Notes under the pieces: generated by a model
Database searches by the model: none
Told to the model about the DNA's origin: nothing
Seen by the model: only the letters and a program-made list of their open reading frames with translations
Shown here: positions 53,835 to 63,862 of the stretch, in pieces
Layout: each line of letters opens with the position of its first letter
Position numbering within the stretch: the first letter of the stretch is position 1
Position numbers and translations under genes: made by a program
Origin: Bacillus sp. V59.32b
GTDB taxonomy: Bacteria > Bacillota > Bacilli > Bacillales > DSM-1321
Assembly: GCF_003429085.1 (NCBI RefSeq)
Contig: NZ_QVTC01000049.1
Location: 1-64,000 of the forward strand
DNA: 64,000 bases
Direction: 5' to 3'

Positions 53835-54296
53835 GTGAATGGAAACTTTTTTGCTGACTATAAAAATTATATTGTTTTGCCTGTGGAACAAGAAGTTAGT
53901 AAAGAAGAATTTGATCCAAAAGATTATGGCACCTATTATATTCTGACGTTATCCCTCTATGATTCTCTGATTTCTAAGTGGAGTGAAGCAACTAAATTCG
54001 ATATAGACGTAGAAAAAAGTATAAAAACGGTTTTAGAGGAATTCAATAAAAGACATAAAAGCAAGTATCATCTTCAAATCCTTGAACTGGAAATTGATAA
54101 ATCTTATTTCGTACTGGCTTTATCTTGTAAAAATGAAATGGAAAATCAAGAAGGGATGGACCGGATTCCATACATCGTGGAAAAGAGGCTTTCCAACCCT
54201 TTTTATACGGGCCAATGCTGGTTTAAGCTCGTCGGCCAAAGAGGGAGAATGTCCCGTAAACTTTTTTGCTTTTCATTCAAGGAATATACCATGTGA
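53835..54296 (+). CDS. Hypothetical protein, unrecognised
   Basis: 153 residues from GTG 53835 (AGAAGG 8 nt upstream; a TTG at 53829 is too close). It is acidic and soluble, with no signal or membrane segment: YKNYIVLPVEQEVSKEEFD, YYILTLSLYDSLISKWSEA and KYHLQILELEIDKSYFVLAL suggest alternating strands and helices. No family recognised. The last ~20 residues (GRMSRKLFCFSFKEYTM) read poorly, while another frame continues 45 bases beyond the stop, so a 3' frameshift is possible. A terminator follows. Confidence 0.6.
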   Translation: MNGNFFADYKNYIVLPVEQEVSKEEFDPKDYGTYYILTLSLYDSLISKWSEATKFDIDVEKSIKTVLEEFNKRHKSKYHLQILELEIDKSYFVLALSCKNEMENQEGMDRIPYIVEKRLSNPFYTGQCWFKLVGQRGRMSRKLFCFSFKEYTM

Positions 54297-54363
54297 TTTA
54301 TCCCCGGGAGATGAATTCCTGCTCGTATACATTTAAATACTGAGAAGAAAGCGAGAAAAATAA

Positions 54364-54410
54364 AAAAGCTGTGTTGATTCTGTTAGAATCACACAGCTTA
54401 TTTTTTTATT
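54364..54410. terminator. Terminator between convergent genes
   Basis: AAGCTGTGT(T)GATTC / GAATCACACAGCTT stem with loop TGTTA and a long T tract (plus strand); A tract on the other side. Confidence 0.85.
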
Positions 54411-55548
54411 TTGAATAAAAGTTTTCCGTATAATAAGGTCGTGCTTTATCGTCAAAGGCAACTCCGACCCCTAATCGCTCAAAGTCTTTCTTTAATATAT
54501 TTTCCCGGTGCCCCATTGAGTTCATCAAGCCTTCGTGAGCGAAGATGCTGCTAAACTGGCCGGATGCAAGATTTTCTCCTGCGACCGTGAAGAATACGTC
54601 ATCTTCCTTCATTCGATCGAACGGGGATTGCCCTTTCGGATTGGTATGATTAAAGTATTGATTTTCAGCCATATCGGTACTGTGATCACGGGCGGTTCCT
54701 CTAACATGGTTATCCCATGTCAGGATGGGCAAGTCATGATTGACCCTTGTCGCATTGGTGACGTCGAACAGTTGATACTCAAGGCCCTCCATTAACTGTT
54801 TGCTTCCCTCTGTATAAAAATCTTTCTTGTTTTGTTCAAGGCCTTTACTTACAATCTGAATCGAAGTTAACGTATTGTTTTGATGCTTATCAAAAAACAC
54901 AGTGACATAGCTGCCATCTATTAAAAACATTTCGTAATCCCTGTTTGCTTCAAATTGATAGTAGGCCATGCCCTTGCGGATTTTTGTAAGAGGTTCACCT
55001 AATTGTTGGAGAACGGATTCCTTAGGGCTCCCCTTCTTTAGTCCTTGTGTAGATGCGATTAAATCCTGGTTCGTGTATAAGCCGGCAACTTTATTATTTT
55101 TATCGTAAGCTGCCATGATAAAGTTTTGATAATTTGTATGATACGTGTCCCACTTGATTCCATATTCATTATAGGATGAACGTTTTGCCGCTCCAAGCTG
55201 CTTTTCAACGTCTTCTTTTGAATCGCCAAGCCCAATATTATGAATGGTGAAAACATCTTCAACTGGTGTCGTCAAAGTGGGCTTATCAATTTGTTCGGCT
55301 TCCGATTCTTGCTCCGCTTCCGGAAGCTGTTCTAATGCTTTATCAAACTGTCCCAGCAACTGAGTAAATCCGCCGTGTATTGTATCGATTGCAGCGGCGA
55401 AATCAGGGTTGTCATGGATCGCTTTAAATTCGGATTCTATCTTTTCCACTGCACTGTGAAAGCCTGTTTGATCAACAGGTTTTCCTAAGAAAGACCAAGA
55501 AGCGAATACAACCAACGAAAGTGATATGATAAGAAATAAACGCCTCAA
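54406..55548 (-). CDS. CAP-domain protein with CAP-associated domain (YlbC-like)
   Basis: 380 residues from TTG 55548, 7 nt after GGAGG; a first in-frame codon at 55584 adds residues covering that site. An N-terminal hydrophobic stretch (LFLIISLSLVVFASWSFLG) is a signal or anchor. A CAP-associated domain (about residues 95-240, IGLGDSKEDVEKQLGAAKR) precedes a C-terminal SCP/CAP domain with HDLPILTWDNHVRGTARDHS, ENQYFNHTNPKGQSPFDR, GENLASGQFS and GHRENIL. Order and size match B. subtilis YlbC. Extracytoplasmic; function unknown, often sporulation or stress linked. Confidence 0.88.
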   Translation of the reverse strand: MRRLFLIISLSLVVFASWSFLGKPVDQTGFHSAVEKIESEFKAIHDNPDFAAAIDTIHGGFTQLLGQFDKALEQLPEAEQESEAEQIDKPTLTTPVEDVFTIHNIGLGDSKEDVEKQLGAAKRSSYNEYGIKWDTYHTNYQNFIMAAYDKNNKVAGLYTNQDLIASTQGLKKGSPKESVLQQLGEPLTKIRKGMAYYQFEANRDYEMFLIDGSYVTVFFDKHQNNTLTSIQIVSKGLEQNKKDFYTEGSKQLMEGLEYQLFDVTNATRVNHDLPILTWDNHVRGTARDHSTDMAENQYFNHTNPKGQSPFDRMKEDDVFFTVAGENLASGQFSSIFAHEGLMNSMGHRENILKKDFERLGVGVAFDDKARPYYTENFYSK

Positions 55549-55936
55549 TTTTTCTCCTCCATTTCTCCTCATTATTCTACCCAAATTGATGCCATGTAGA
55601 AACCTAAAAGATGTGTGTATGATTAAAGGGAGAGTGACATTTTTAATGAAAAGAAAATAAACGGGTTAAGGATAGACTTTTTGTATCGATTGCCAAGCGG
55701 GCAGGGTTTGGGGTATCTATTCGATCGGTGAGTTTAACTTATATAGAAAAAAAGTATACTACATTACATAATAAGGAGTATACGAGAATTCAGCAAATAA
55801 AAGTGCTCGGTGACGAGGGGATGGAGTATAAATCCCTAAAATCCATTGTGATGTTCCTTTATTTTTGATATGTTAAAAATAAACATAAAAAAGTGCCGAT
55901 GATTTCTAGCATATGTCACTAAGGGGTACCAGAGCC
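55549..55936. other. Intergenic gap with no recognised gene
   Basis: The 388-bp divergent gap between the CAP-domain gene and the GGDEF-EAL gene is AT-rich. It should hold both promoters. I saw no clear riboswitch, repeat array or small ORF with a ribosome site. Confidence 0.5.
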
Positions 55937-58168
55937 ATGAGAAACAATCATTCTAGAAAAATAATCTTTATTTTTGGTTTTGTCTTTTTTATATACATAC
56001 TGAACGAGTTAGCAGTCACCTTCTTTTCTTCAAAGAAAATAATAGGGTACGTGTTTGATATTGTCATTTTTCTGGCAGTCCTGTCTATTATTTTTTATCT
56101 GCTCGAAACGATAGATAAGGCAAATAAAGATCTGCAAAAAAACAAACAGAGATTGAAAAATATTTTTGACACACTGGATATTGCGGTATGGTCTCACGAT
56201 TTAAAGTCGGATACTTTATTAATTACCCCAGAAATTGTGAAGCTATATGGAAGTTCGGTAGAAGATTTCTATCAGGATTTAGCGCTTTGGAAAAAAGTCA
56301 TCCATCCTGACGATCTAAATATCTTGGCCGAAAGGGAAGAGAAAATCGCGCTTGGGGAAATCGTCACAAGCATCTATCGGATCATCCGCCCTGATGGAGA
56401 CATCCGCTGGATACAGGACCGGGGTATCCCAACGATTGATGGAAATGGTGAATTGGTGTATTTCAGTAGTGTACTAGTGGATATAACCAACAGGAAAGAA
56501 AGTGAAGAGCGCTATCGCACTTTAGTGGAAATGTCACCTGACATTATAGCTGTCTACAGCAGAGGGAAAATTGATTATATTAATGAGTCCGGCTTTAAAC
56601 TGTTTGGGGCATCCAATTCAGATGAGCTGATGGGCGAGCCGATTGGAAAGATTATCCCTGATTCGATTTTGAAACAAATTAAAAAAAGCGATTTAACCTT
56701 TGACGATAATTTCGAACGAAAAATGAGGTTTGAATTTCAAGGGTTACGGCTTGATAGCAAGAATTTTGATATGGAAATGACTGTCATGCCTATATTCTAT
56801 GAAGGCAGAGTGGCGAGGCAAATTGTCGGCAGGGACATTTCCAAGCGGAAAAAAGCAGAAGCGACAATCAAATATATGGCCTTTTACGACGCTTTAACCG
56901 GCCTGCCTAACCGTAATATGTTCAAGATGCATTTAAGCGATGTCTTAAGCTTGCAGGAAAATCAAATGTTGGCCGTCCTGTTTTTGGATTTGGACAGGTT
57001 TAAGATTATTAATGATACAAAAGGACATATAATAGGGGACCGCATCTTAAAAGAGGTCGCCAAAAGGCTTGGGAAGGCTCTTCTTAACGATGGGATTGTT
57101 TCACGCCAGGGCGGGGATGAATTCATTATCTTATTGGAAAATATGGATAAAGAAAAAGTGGCCAAGGTCGCACAGCGAATCCTTGATGAATTTTCTTTTC
57201 CGCTCGAAGTCGATTCCCAAGAGTTTTTTGTCACCCCTAGTATTGGCATCAGTCTGTACCCGGGGGATGGATTAGATGAGGAAACATTAATCCAGCATGC
57301 GGATACTGCTATGTATCTGGCGAAAGAGCGAGGAAAGAATAAATTTCAATTTTACACTTCTCAACTCAAGGGATTGTCATCCCATAAGATGGAGATGGAG
57401 AATGGATTAAGAAAAGCGTTGGAACAGGACCAGCTAATTCTTCATTATCAGCCTCAGGTTGAATTGGAAACCGGAGAAATCGCCGGAATAGAAGCATTGA
57501 TTCGTTGGAAGGATCCTGACAGAGGGTTAGTACCACCATCGGAGTTTATTCCACTGGCAGAAGAAACAGGGCTCATCGTTCCTCTAGGAAAATGGGTGTT
57601 AAATAAGGCTTGTAAGCAAAATAAAGCCTGGCAAAAACTCGGTTTCAAAGCAGTGCCTATAGCTGTTAACATTTCCGTTCGCCAGATCCAAGAGGATGAT
57701 TTTGTCGATTCGGTCATGCAGGTACTGAATGCAACAGGCATGGACGCCCGTTACTTAGAACTTGAAATTACCGAAAGCATTATGCAGGATATGGAAAGAT
57801 CAACAGCGATTTTGAACGAATTGAAACATCTAGGCGTGAAAATATCAATTGACGATTTTGGAAAAGGCTATTCTTCCTTGAGCTATTTGAAACATTTGCC
57901 AATCGACAATATCAAAATCGACAAATCCTTCGTCGATGATATTATCGAACATTCCAGCCAGGGAGCCATGGTCAAAACCATCATCGACATGTGCCACAAC
58001 TTCCGGTTCACCGTCATCGCAGAAGGCATCGAAAGCCAAGAACAAGTAGCCTTCCTAAAACGCAACGAATGCACGATAGGCCAAGGCTATTACTTCAGCA
58101 AACCCCTATCAAAACAACAAATGGAAGACCTGCTCTCGAGCGGCGTTTTCTCTAAATGGAAATCATAA
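55937..58168 (+). CDS. Membrane PAS-GGDEF-EAL protein (cyclic di-GMP turnover)
   Basis: 743 residues from ATG 55937 (CTAAGGGG upstream). Two N-terminal hydrophobic helices (IFIFGFVFFIYIL and VFDIVIFLAVLSIIFYLL), a short coiled stretch, then two PAS domains (PDGDIRWIQDRGIP and SPDIIAVYSRGKIDYINESG). The GGDEF domain has an intact RQGGDEFIILLE, and the EAL domain reads GIEALIRW with downstream DDFGKGYSSL and AEGIE. Both catalytic motifs are intact, so cyclic di-GMP synthesis and breakdown are both possible. No partner operon. The gene is followed by a bidirectional-looking terminator. Confidence 0.92.
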   Translation: MRNNHSRKIIFIFGFVFFIYILNELAVTFFSSKKIIGYVFDIVIFLAVLSIIFYLLETIDKANKDLQKNKQRLKNIFDTLDIAVWSHDLKSDTLLITPEIVKLYGSSVEDFYQDLALWKKVIHPDDLNILAEREEKIALGEIVTSIYRIIRPDGDIRWIQDRGIPTIDGNGELVYFSSVLVDITNRKESEERYRTLVEMSPDIIAVYSRGKIDYINESGFKLFGASNSDELMGEPIGKIIPDSILKQIKKSDLTFDDNFERKMRFEFQGLRLDSKNFDMEMTVMPIFYEGRVARQIVGRDISKRKKAEATIKYMAFYDALTGLPNRNMFKMHLSDVLSLQENQMLAVLFLDLDRFKIINDTKGHIIGDRILKEVAKRLGKALLNDGIVSRQGGDEFIILLENMDKEKVAKVAQRILDEFSFPLEVDSQEFFVTPSIGISLYPGDGLDEETLIQHADTAMYLAKERGKNKFQFYTSQLKGLSSHKMEMENGLRKALEQDQLILHYQPQVELETGEIAGIEALIRWKDPDRGLVPPSEFIPLAEETGLIVPLGKWVLNKACKQNKAWQKLGFKAVPIAVNISVRQIQEDDFVDSVMQVLNATGMDARYLELEITESIMQDMERSTAILNELKHLGVKISIDDFGKGYSSLSYLKHLPIDNIKIDKSFVDDIIEHSSQGAMVKTIIDMCHNFRFTVIAEGIESQEQVAFLKRNECTIGQGYYFSKPLSKQQMEDLLSSGVFSKWKS

Positions 58169-58184
58169 ATACATTCATAAAATG

Positions 58185-58222
58185 AAGAGTTGCCTTGCTG
58201 TCTCAGCCGGCAACTCTTTTTC
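58185..58222 (+). terminator. Terminator of the GGDEF-EAL gene
   Basis: A 10-bp stem, AAGAGTTGCC / GGCAACTCTT, followed by TTTC. Confidence 0.85.
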
Positions 58223-58224
58223 AT

Positions 58225-58410
58225 TCATTTTTCCTTTAACTCATCCAGCTGTTGATAAAGCGATTTCAGTTCAATTTCGATGTCGTTAAGCTGCTTTTCC
58301 AGAGGAGAGATATTCCCGCCTACGGATTCCATACGTTCCAGGTCATTTTGTAGGCGTATGTAGTCCGCTTTTATGTCTTGGATTTTGTATTCTAGTTCGG
58401 ATTTGGTCAT
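58225..58410 (-). CDS. SE1832-family small coiled-coil protein
   Basis: 61 residues from ATG 58410, 7 nt after GAGGTG. Almost wholly heptad-like helix: TKSELEYKIQDIKADYIRLQ, then a conserved turn SVGGNISPLEKQL, then a second helix ending QLDELKEK. This hairpin pattern is that of the SE1832 family in Staphylococcus and Bacillus. Function unknown. It is convergent with the GGDEF-EAL gene. Confidence 0.75.
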   Translation of the reverse strand: MTKSELEYKIQDIKADYIRLQNDLERMESVGGNISPLEKQLNDIEIELKSLYQQLDELKEK

Positions 58411-58845
58411 GGGTTGCACCTCGATTCTTTATGGTTTGAGCAATGATGTAGTTGTGCTTCATAAAATGCTCATAAGATAACAGTATCAAGATCTATATAC
58501 TGTTATTAGAATTATTCATGCATTTAAAACAAGTGTTCAAAAAACTTAAAGTAGAATTGTATTACAAGTACGGGATTATTAATCAATATGTTTAGCTGTT
58601 TCAAAAAAACTATAAATTTCAATATAATTGGTTTAATAATCAATATACAGAGTGTAAGTCCTTTAATAAATTAGTGCAATAAATAATGAATAAGATATAA
58701 AGCAAAACTTTAGAGTAATTTAAACAGTCATCAAGAAATCCTTGTAAAATAGATATATTATGAAAAAAAGAATAATGGTATAGTTTTATTAATATTAAAA
58801 TATTTAAAGATCTATATCCAGTTTCTAGACTTTTCAGAAGGGGGA
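58411..58845. other. AT-rich boundary region upstream of the defence-like operon
   Basis: This 435-bp gap is clearly more AT-rich than the region to its left, and the AT-rich composition continues through the genes to the window end. Short duplicated motifs occur: AGATCTATAT at 58488 and 58806, and AAT(A)ATCAATAT near 58578 and 58633. Several TATAAT-like boxes are possible but none is convincing. It may be the integration boundary. No attachment site or integrase was found. Confidence 0.45.
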
Positions 58846-61488
58846 ATGGACTTGCGCTTTTCAATTAACTCTAGAGTTCTAGAGCATTTAGGGAAAGATT
58901 TAATTACTAGTGATGAAATTGCTGTAACAGAATTGATGAAGAATGCTTATGATGCAGGGGCTAAACTTGTTACAATGCATCTGATTAATACTGATATAAC
59001 TGAGGTAGAATATGATAAAAATTTTCAAACCCCAGTATCAACTGAAGTTAAATCACTTATTCAAGAATTGGAAAAGAAAGACGGGCGTATCATTGTTATT
59101 GAAGACAATGGTGATGGTATGTCGCGACAAGATTTAGAAAATGGATTTTTTACTATTGGTACTGACATAAAGAAGAAACGAAAAGAAGCTAAATTAGTAG
59201 ATAACCAAAGATTGCCACTTGGGGAAAAGGGAATAGGTCGGTTAGCAGCACAACGTTTAAGTAAATTATTAATACTAGAAACGACTAATTTAAGCTCTAA
59301 TGTTACTCATGTTGTATGTATTAATTGGGATAATTTTATGAATCAGAATCTATCGCTTGATAAAATAGATATGGATTATTTTGAGTATCCTAAGCAAGCC
59401 AAAAAGTATACACGCCTGTGGCTTGTAGATTTGAACATTCAATTCAATGATTTTGTAAGAGATTTAAGGTCAACACAGTTAAATATTTTTGAAGAAGATG
59501 AAGAGCAAGATACCTCAGAACTATTAACTTTGAAAGAAAATTTACTATCTTCGTTAAGCTTTTTATTATCTCCATTTGATAATGCAGTTGAAGATTTTGA
59601 TATTGAAATATTTTTAAATGAGGACAAAGTACATGTATCCTTCAAAAATGAGGCAATAAAAGTATCAGAGAGTGAACATAGTTTTACCCTTAATAATGTA
59701 AATGGTGGGTTACAACTTAATTTAAGTTTGAAATTAAATCCTTGGTATATAGAGAGAATTCATCAAGGTTTGGTAGGTAAAGATTTATTTAACGATTGGC
59801 GCAAGACACCTCTCGAATATAAAGAGTTACTAGAGAAATATCAGGAAAAATATAATAAAAGTTTAAATGCAATATTCTCCAATGAACAAATTGTTCGAAT
59901 TTTTAAAGAAATAAGTGTTGATCCTCTAAAGGATATTTCTCCAATTGAAGGAAAAGTGTACTCCTTTAAAAGGGAACAGTCATATGCTTCGATGGCAATT
60001 CAAGCAGCAAAGGAAACGAAACAGATTAGCTTGGATTATAATATACGTTCTATTCGTGGCTTTTTGGCTTCAAATAATGGAATTAAGCTATATAGGGGGA
60101 AATACCGAATAGCAACACTGGGGGACAAAGAAAGTGATTGGTTGCATTTACAACAAGCCAGAACTAAGGGACAACAATTTTTTAGATTTGAACTGGGAAA
60201 TGTTATTGGATATGTAAAAATAAATGATCCCTACCAAGACTTTATTAAAGAGACTAGTTCCCGTTTGAATTTAACTGATAATCCTCAATCTAAATCAATG
60301 TTTCATTTTCTTGAGAAAGTCTATAATGAACAGTTTTATAGATTTAGCCAATCGGCTTATTATATTACTCGTGATATCTTAAATGATGAAGGAATGTTAC
60401 CATCACGTCCATTTGATAAATTAAAAGAAAAGGTAAATGAAACTGAGAAGAAGGCAAATTCAAGCAAACAACAATTGAAAAATTTCGAAGGATTAATTAC
60501 GAAAATACAAGATATTGGTAAAATAGATAATCAAGACAAAATGGCTAAGGCAGATGAGATTTTAAATAATATATCTTCTGCAGGTAAATTATTTAAGGAA
60601 ACGTTAGAAGATACACTTATTAAGCTTGATGAACAAAAAGTTTTGGTTAAACAAGTCGAACATGAAAAACAACTTATTGAGCTTGAAGCGTACAATAACT
60701 ATAAACTAATGGCAAATGGTTTAATTACAGAGGTATTAACTCATGAGCTTCATTCAATTCTAACAAATTTAGAAAACGTAAAAGATAATGAAATTCATTT
60801 TACAGCAATTGAAGACCTTATACTAAAGAACAAACAATTTGACCTTTATTCAACGCATTTAAATCCCATTAAAGAACAAACCATGTTTTTTAATGAACGA
60901 ATTAGTGATTTAAGTCACTTTTATGCTTTTTTGGAGAAAACGTTCTTATATAATGGAACTATTCAGGACTTTGAAGAAGAGAATATTCATAAATTTCTCT
61001 CTGATTTGGAGAAGCGTTTAAAAACACGGTTAAATGAATCTAATCTGGACTTACAGTATGAAGATATTAATATGGATTGGTTAGTACCGAGAGGAGTATT
61101 GATTCATATCTTCTATAATTTGATTGATAACTCAATTTATTGGATTAAAGAAAGGAGAATTAAGCAAAAGAAAGATATTAGTCTCAAACCAAGTGGAACA
61201 GATTTTATTAGAATAAAAAAAATAGATGATGATACCATCTATTATTTTGACTCTGGTACTGGTATTATCCCCAAAATGGAAAATACTCTTTTCCAACCTT
61301 TAGAGTCAGGCAAAGACCGTAATGGACGAGGTATGGGTCTGTATATAGTTAGACAGTTACTACGTTCATTTGATGCGGATATTATACTACTTCCTGATAG
61401 GAATAAATACGGTAATCGTTACATCTTTGCTATTTATAACAATAATTTGGAGAGAGACAATGGAAACCACAACAGAAATAAAGGATAA
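58846..61488 (+). CDS. Double GHKL ATPase, paraMORC/Hsp90-like, probable restriction/defence component
   Basis: 880 residues. An N-terminal GHKL ATPase of Hsp90/MutL type has the N box TELMKNAYDAGA, DNGDGM and GEKGIGRLAAQRL (first 150 residues). A middle region follows, with a coiled coil around residues 525-640. A second, histidine-kinase-like GHKL module at the C terminus has NLIDNSIYWI, DSGTGI and GRGMGLYIVRQLL (about residues 760-860). No obvious phospho-acceptor His of DHp type is apparent. Such paraMORC-like ATPases lie in restriction-modification neighbourhoods. The next gene overlaps by 29 bp. TTG 58852 could be the true start (homologues begin near LRFS). Confidence 0.82.
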   Translation: MDLRFSINSRVLEHLGKDLITSDEIAVTELMKNAYDAGAKLVTMHLINTDITEVEYDKNFQTPVSTEVKSLIQELEKKDGRIIVIEDNGDGMSRQDLENGFFTIGTDIKKKRKEAKLVDNQRLPLGEKGIGRLAAQRLSKLLILETTNLSSNVTHVVCINWDNFMNQNLSLDKIDMDYFEYPKQAKKYTRLWLVDLNIQFNDFVRDLRSTQLNIFEEDEEQDTSELLTLKENLLSSLSFLLSPFDNAVEDFDIEIFLNEDKVHVSFKNEAIKVSESEHSFTLNNVNGGLQLNLSLKLNPWYIERIHQGLVGKDLFNDWRKTPLEYKELLEKYQEKYNKSLNAIFSNEQIVRIFKEISVDPLKDISPIEGKVYSFKREQSYASMAIQAAKETKQISLDYNIRSIRGFLASNNGIKLYRGKYRIATLGDKESDWLHLQQARTKGQQFFRFELGNVIGYVKINDPYQDFIKETSSRLNLTDNPQSKSMFHFLEKVYNEQFYRFSQSAYYITRDILNDEGMLPSRPFDKLKEKVNETEKKANSSKQQLKNFEGLITKIQDIGKIDNQDKMAKADEILNNISSAGKLFKETLEDTLIKLDEQKVLVKQVEHEKQLIELEAYNNYKLMANGLITEVLTHELHSILTNLENVKDNEIHFTAIEDLILKNKQFDLYSTHLNPIKEQTMFFNERISDLSHFYAFLEKTFLYNGTIQDFEEENIHKFLSDLEKRLKTRLNESNLDLQYEDINMDWLVPRGVLIHIFYNLIDNSIYWIKERRIKQKKDISLKPSGTDFIRIKKIDDDTIYYFDSGTGIIPKMENTLFQPLESGKDRNGRGMGLYIVRQLLRSFDADIILLPDRNKYGNRYIFAIYNNNLERDNGNHNRNKG

Positions 61489-63847
61489 TTTTATTCAACT
61501 TTTAGAAGGTTTAAACACTGGGCTTATTGTTCTAATTGATGATGATTTTAGGATTGCTGTCAGTGACCCTGAACGTTTAGTTAGTGAACTAATTTGTTTA
61601 GACGAAAAACAACTCTTTTTATTATTATCAAAATTGAGTGAACTAAATTTTACGGAGTTAGAAGAGAATCTTAAGCAGGTTATAAATGATTTTAAGAAAA
61701 TCCCTGTAGATATCGAAAATTATCAATTTGTTACTCAAGCCAATAAAGTTATTAGATATCTAGATGTTATTACTCACCCAGAAAAAAGAGATGTTAAAGA
61801 AAGAGTTAAACAAGTAATTTCCCTTTTAAGTGAAAGTCTGAATGAAAGTACAGAAGTTGAAAAACTTCTAATGCGTTATGGGATTGGTATTATCAATTTA
61901 AAGAGTTATAAAGAGATTGTTGATACTGCTAGCACACAATATAAACGCTTCTATAGCATTAAGCCAGATTCGCAAATGATCCGTCAAGACATTGAGGAAA
62001 CTAGTGATAATTCTCAATTTTGCATTTGTATTGTTGACAAATTGTTACAACGTGAAGATATAGGAGCACGCTTTATAAAGGAAGAATTGATTCAAGAGTG
62101 TCATGATAAGAACATTATTAGCATACTTTACTCAAGCCAGCCAAAATCGACCGAACCTAATGAACTGGAAGACTACTTTTTATTTGAAGTAGAAAAAGGA
62201 CATGTAGATGCTCTAAAGAATTTAACGAATGGGCTAGCCTTATGTGGCTATGTAGAATTATTTAATAGGTTTAGTGACATATATAAAAATTCTATAGATG
62301 AAGCTTTTAAATTAGCTCTCGAAAGAAAAGATAACATGATATATCTAGCTGGTATGGCTAACGAAGAAGGAGTTACTCCATTTGAAACCATATCTGATTG
62401 GTTTCAACTAGCAACACAATACAAAATGGGGAAAGTTCTGCTAAATGATGAACATGAGGCTACACAGTATCATTTCCTGTTAGGATTAACAAATTTTTTA
62501 CAGGAAAAGTATTTGGGTGGTACATATACCGTTGAAATAGAACGAGAAGCGACTATACAAGAATTAAATACTTATGAAATTTTTGATTATAGTGTGAATG
62601 CTCAACATAGACCACCAGCAGCGGGGGATATTTACCAAGTTTCCAATGGCGAATATTTGGTATTGGTAGGTCAAGATTGTGATCTGATAGTGAGAGGAAA
62701 GAAAATCACTAGAAAAGTTAAACACGCTGAACTTTTAAAGGCTAACTTTAAAACCATTCATAATCTAGAGAAGATAACTGATAATTCTAAGTCTCTTGAG
62801 TTCAATTATTTTAGAAATCCTAGTGAAACTTCAGAAAATTATGGAGTTTTGAGTATCTTATTTGAAAAACCGTTTACAAGTGATTTTCCTATATTAGACT
62901 TATGTACTTTTAATAAAGATGGACAAAGCTTAATGAATACTGATTCAGATTTAACACCGCAAATCAGTAAAGTCATTCCATCATTGTGGCCGGATTATTA
63001 TGAAAAAATCAAAAAAGAAATTGGTCTGTATAGACAACATCTTACACTGTGTCGCGATAATGGTTTAGAAATTGATATTCTTAAAACGAATGATATGGCT
63101 ACCGTTGATTTTATTGAGGATGATAATAATATTTCATATCCTATAAGAAGGGTATGCCGTCTAAAACCTGGATTTCGAGAACTTTTAATGAGTAATTACT
63201 GGGAATACCGTCGACGTGTGGGCTTTAATACGATAAGCCTAATTGAAAATGAAAAGATATCAAATATAGAAGTAAAAATAGGTTTTACTGGACAAAAACA
63301 TTTTCCTGTCACTAATACGCAATTTGAAGCTTTTATTCAAAGGGGCAATAAAGTTAAGAGAAAAGATAAACTTGAGAGTTATCCATTGCTACTAGATATA
63401 GAAACATTAAAAGGGGAATATTCGATATTAACAAAAATAGAAGACAACATAATATTTATTGATAAGAAAGAAATCAATATTCCAGAAGTAAATATAAAAT
63501 TCACAAAGGAAGTAGTTGAGGAAAATAAACTTTTAGTTACTATCACTTTACCTTACTCAAAAGAGGGGGGAAATCAATATTTATTAAAAGAAAGATTTGC
63601 TTTGAAAGAGCTTCTTAATAATGAATACATTCATTTAATTAAGGGTAAGACATCCTCATTATATTATATAACCGATGAGAATCCAACGGGACATTTCCCA
63701 TTATATAATGGGGGAAAGCCTATTGAATTGGATGTTGATTTACTTGTTTTAGGAATATATATTCCCAATCTTAATCTAAAAATAAAGATAGATAATGGGG
63801 TAATCAATCTAGAAGAATTTGATATTTCTAGTATTGCAAAAAGTTAG
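61460..63847 (+). CDS. Receiver-like domain protein partnered with the GHKL ATPase
   Basis: 795 residues from ATG 61460 (GGAGAGAG upstream), overlapping the ATPase gene by 29 bp. An N-terminal region (1-150) is mostly helical. A receiver-like fold at about 160-270 shows the Asp in CICIVDKLL (D193), Ser in ILYSSQP (S225/S226) and Lys in VEKGHVDAL (K246), which match the phospho-receiver triad. A later block has GDIYQVSNGEYLVLVGQDCDL. The C-terminal ~250 residues are beta-rich and unrecognised. It probably reports the ATPase state to the effector or methylase; this is inferred from coupling. AT-rich codon use. Confidence 0.72.
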   Translation: METTTEIKDNFIQLLEGLNTGLIVLIDDDFRIAVSDPERLVSELICLDEKQLFLLLSKLSELNFTELEENLKQVINDFKKIPVDIENYQFVTQANKVIRYLDVITHPEKRDVKERVKQVISLLSESLNESTEVEKLLMRYGIGIINLKSYKEIVDTASTQYKRFYSIKPDSQMIRQDIEETSDNSQFCICIVDKLLQREDIGARFIKEELIQECHDKNIISILYSSQPKSTEPNELEDYFLFEVEKGHVDALKNLTNGLALCGYVELFNRFSDIYKNSIDEAFKLALERKDNMIYLAGMANEEGVTPFETISDWFQLATQYKMGKVLLNDEHEATQYHFLLGLTNFLQEKYLGGTYTVEIEREATIQELNTYEIFDYSVNAQHRPPAAGDIYQVSNGEYLVLVGQDCDLIVRGKKITRKVKHAELLKANFKTIHNLEKITDNSKSLEFNYFRNPSETSENYGVLSILFEKPFTSDFPILDLCTFNKDGQSLMNTDSDLTPQISKVIPSLWPDYYEKIKKEIGLYRQHLTLCRDNGLEIDILKTNDMATVDFIEDDNNISYPIRRVCRLKPGFRELLMSNYWEYRRRVGFNTISLIENEKISNIEVKIGFTGQKHFPVTNTQFEAFIQRGNKVKRKDKLESYPLLLDIETLKGEYSILTKIEDNIIFIDKKEINIPEVNIKFTKEVVEENKLLVTITLPYSKEGGNQYLLKERFALKELLNNEYIHLIKGKTSSLYYITDENPTGHFPLYNGGKPIELDVDLLVLGIYIPNLNLKIKIDNGVINLEEFDISSIAKS

Positions 63848-63862
63848 ATAGGAGTTTATAAA

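Noticed and set aside
55780-55870. Cyclic di-GMP riboswitch upstream of the GGDEF-EAL gene
   Set aside because: No GEMM-I or GEMM-II conserved core could be matched.
58640-58864. 74-codon minus-strand ORF before the GHKL gene
   Set aside because: AT-rich chance frame running into the GHKL start region, no site upstream.
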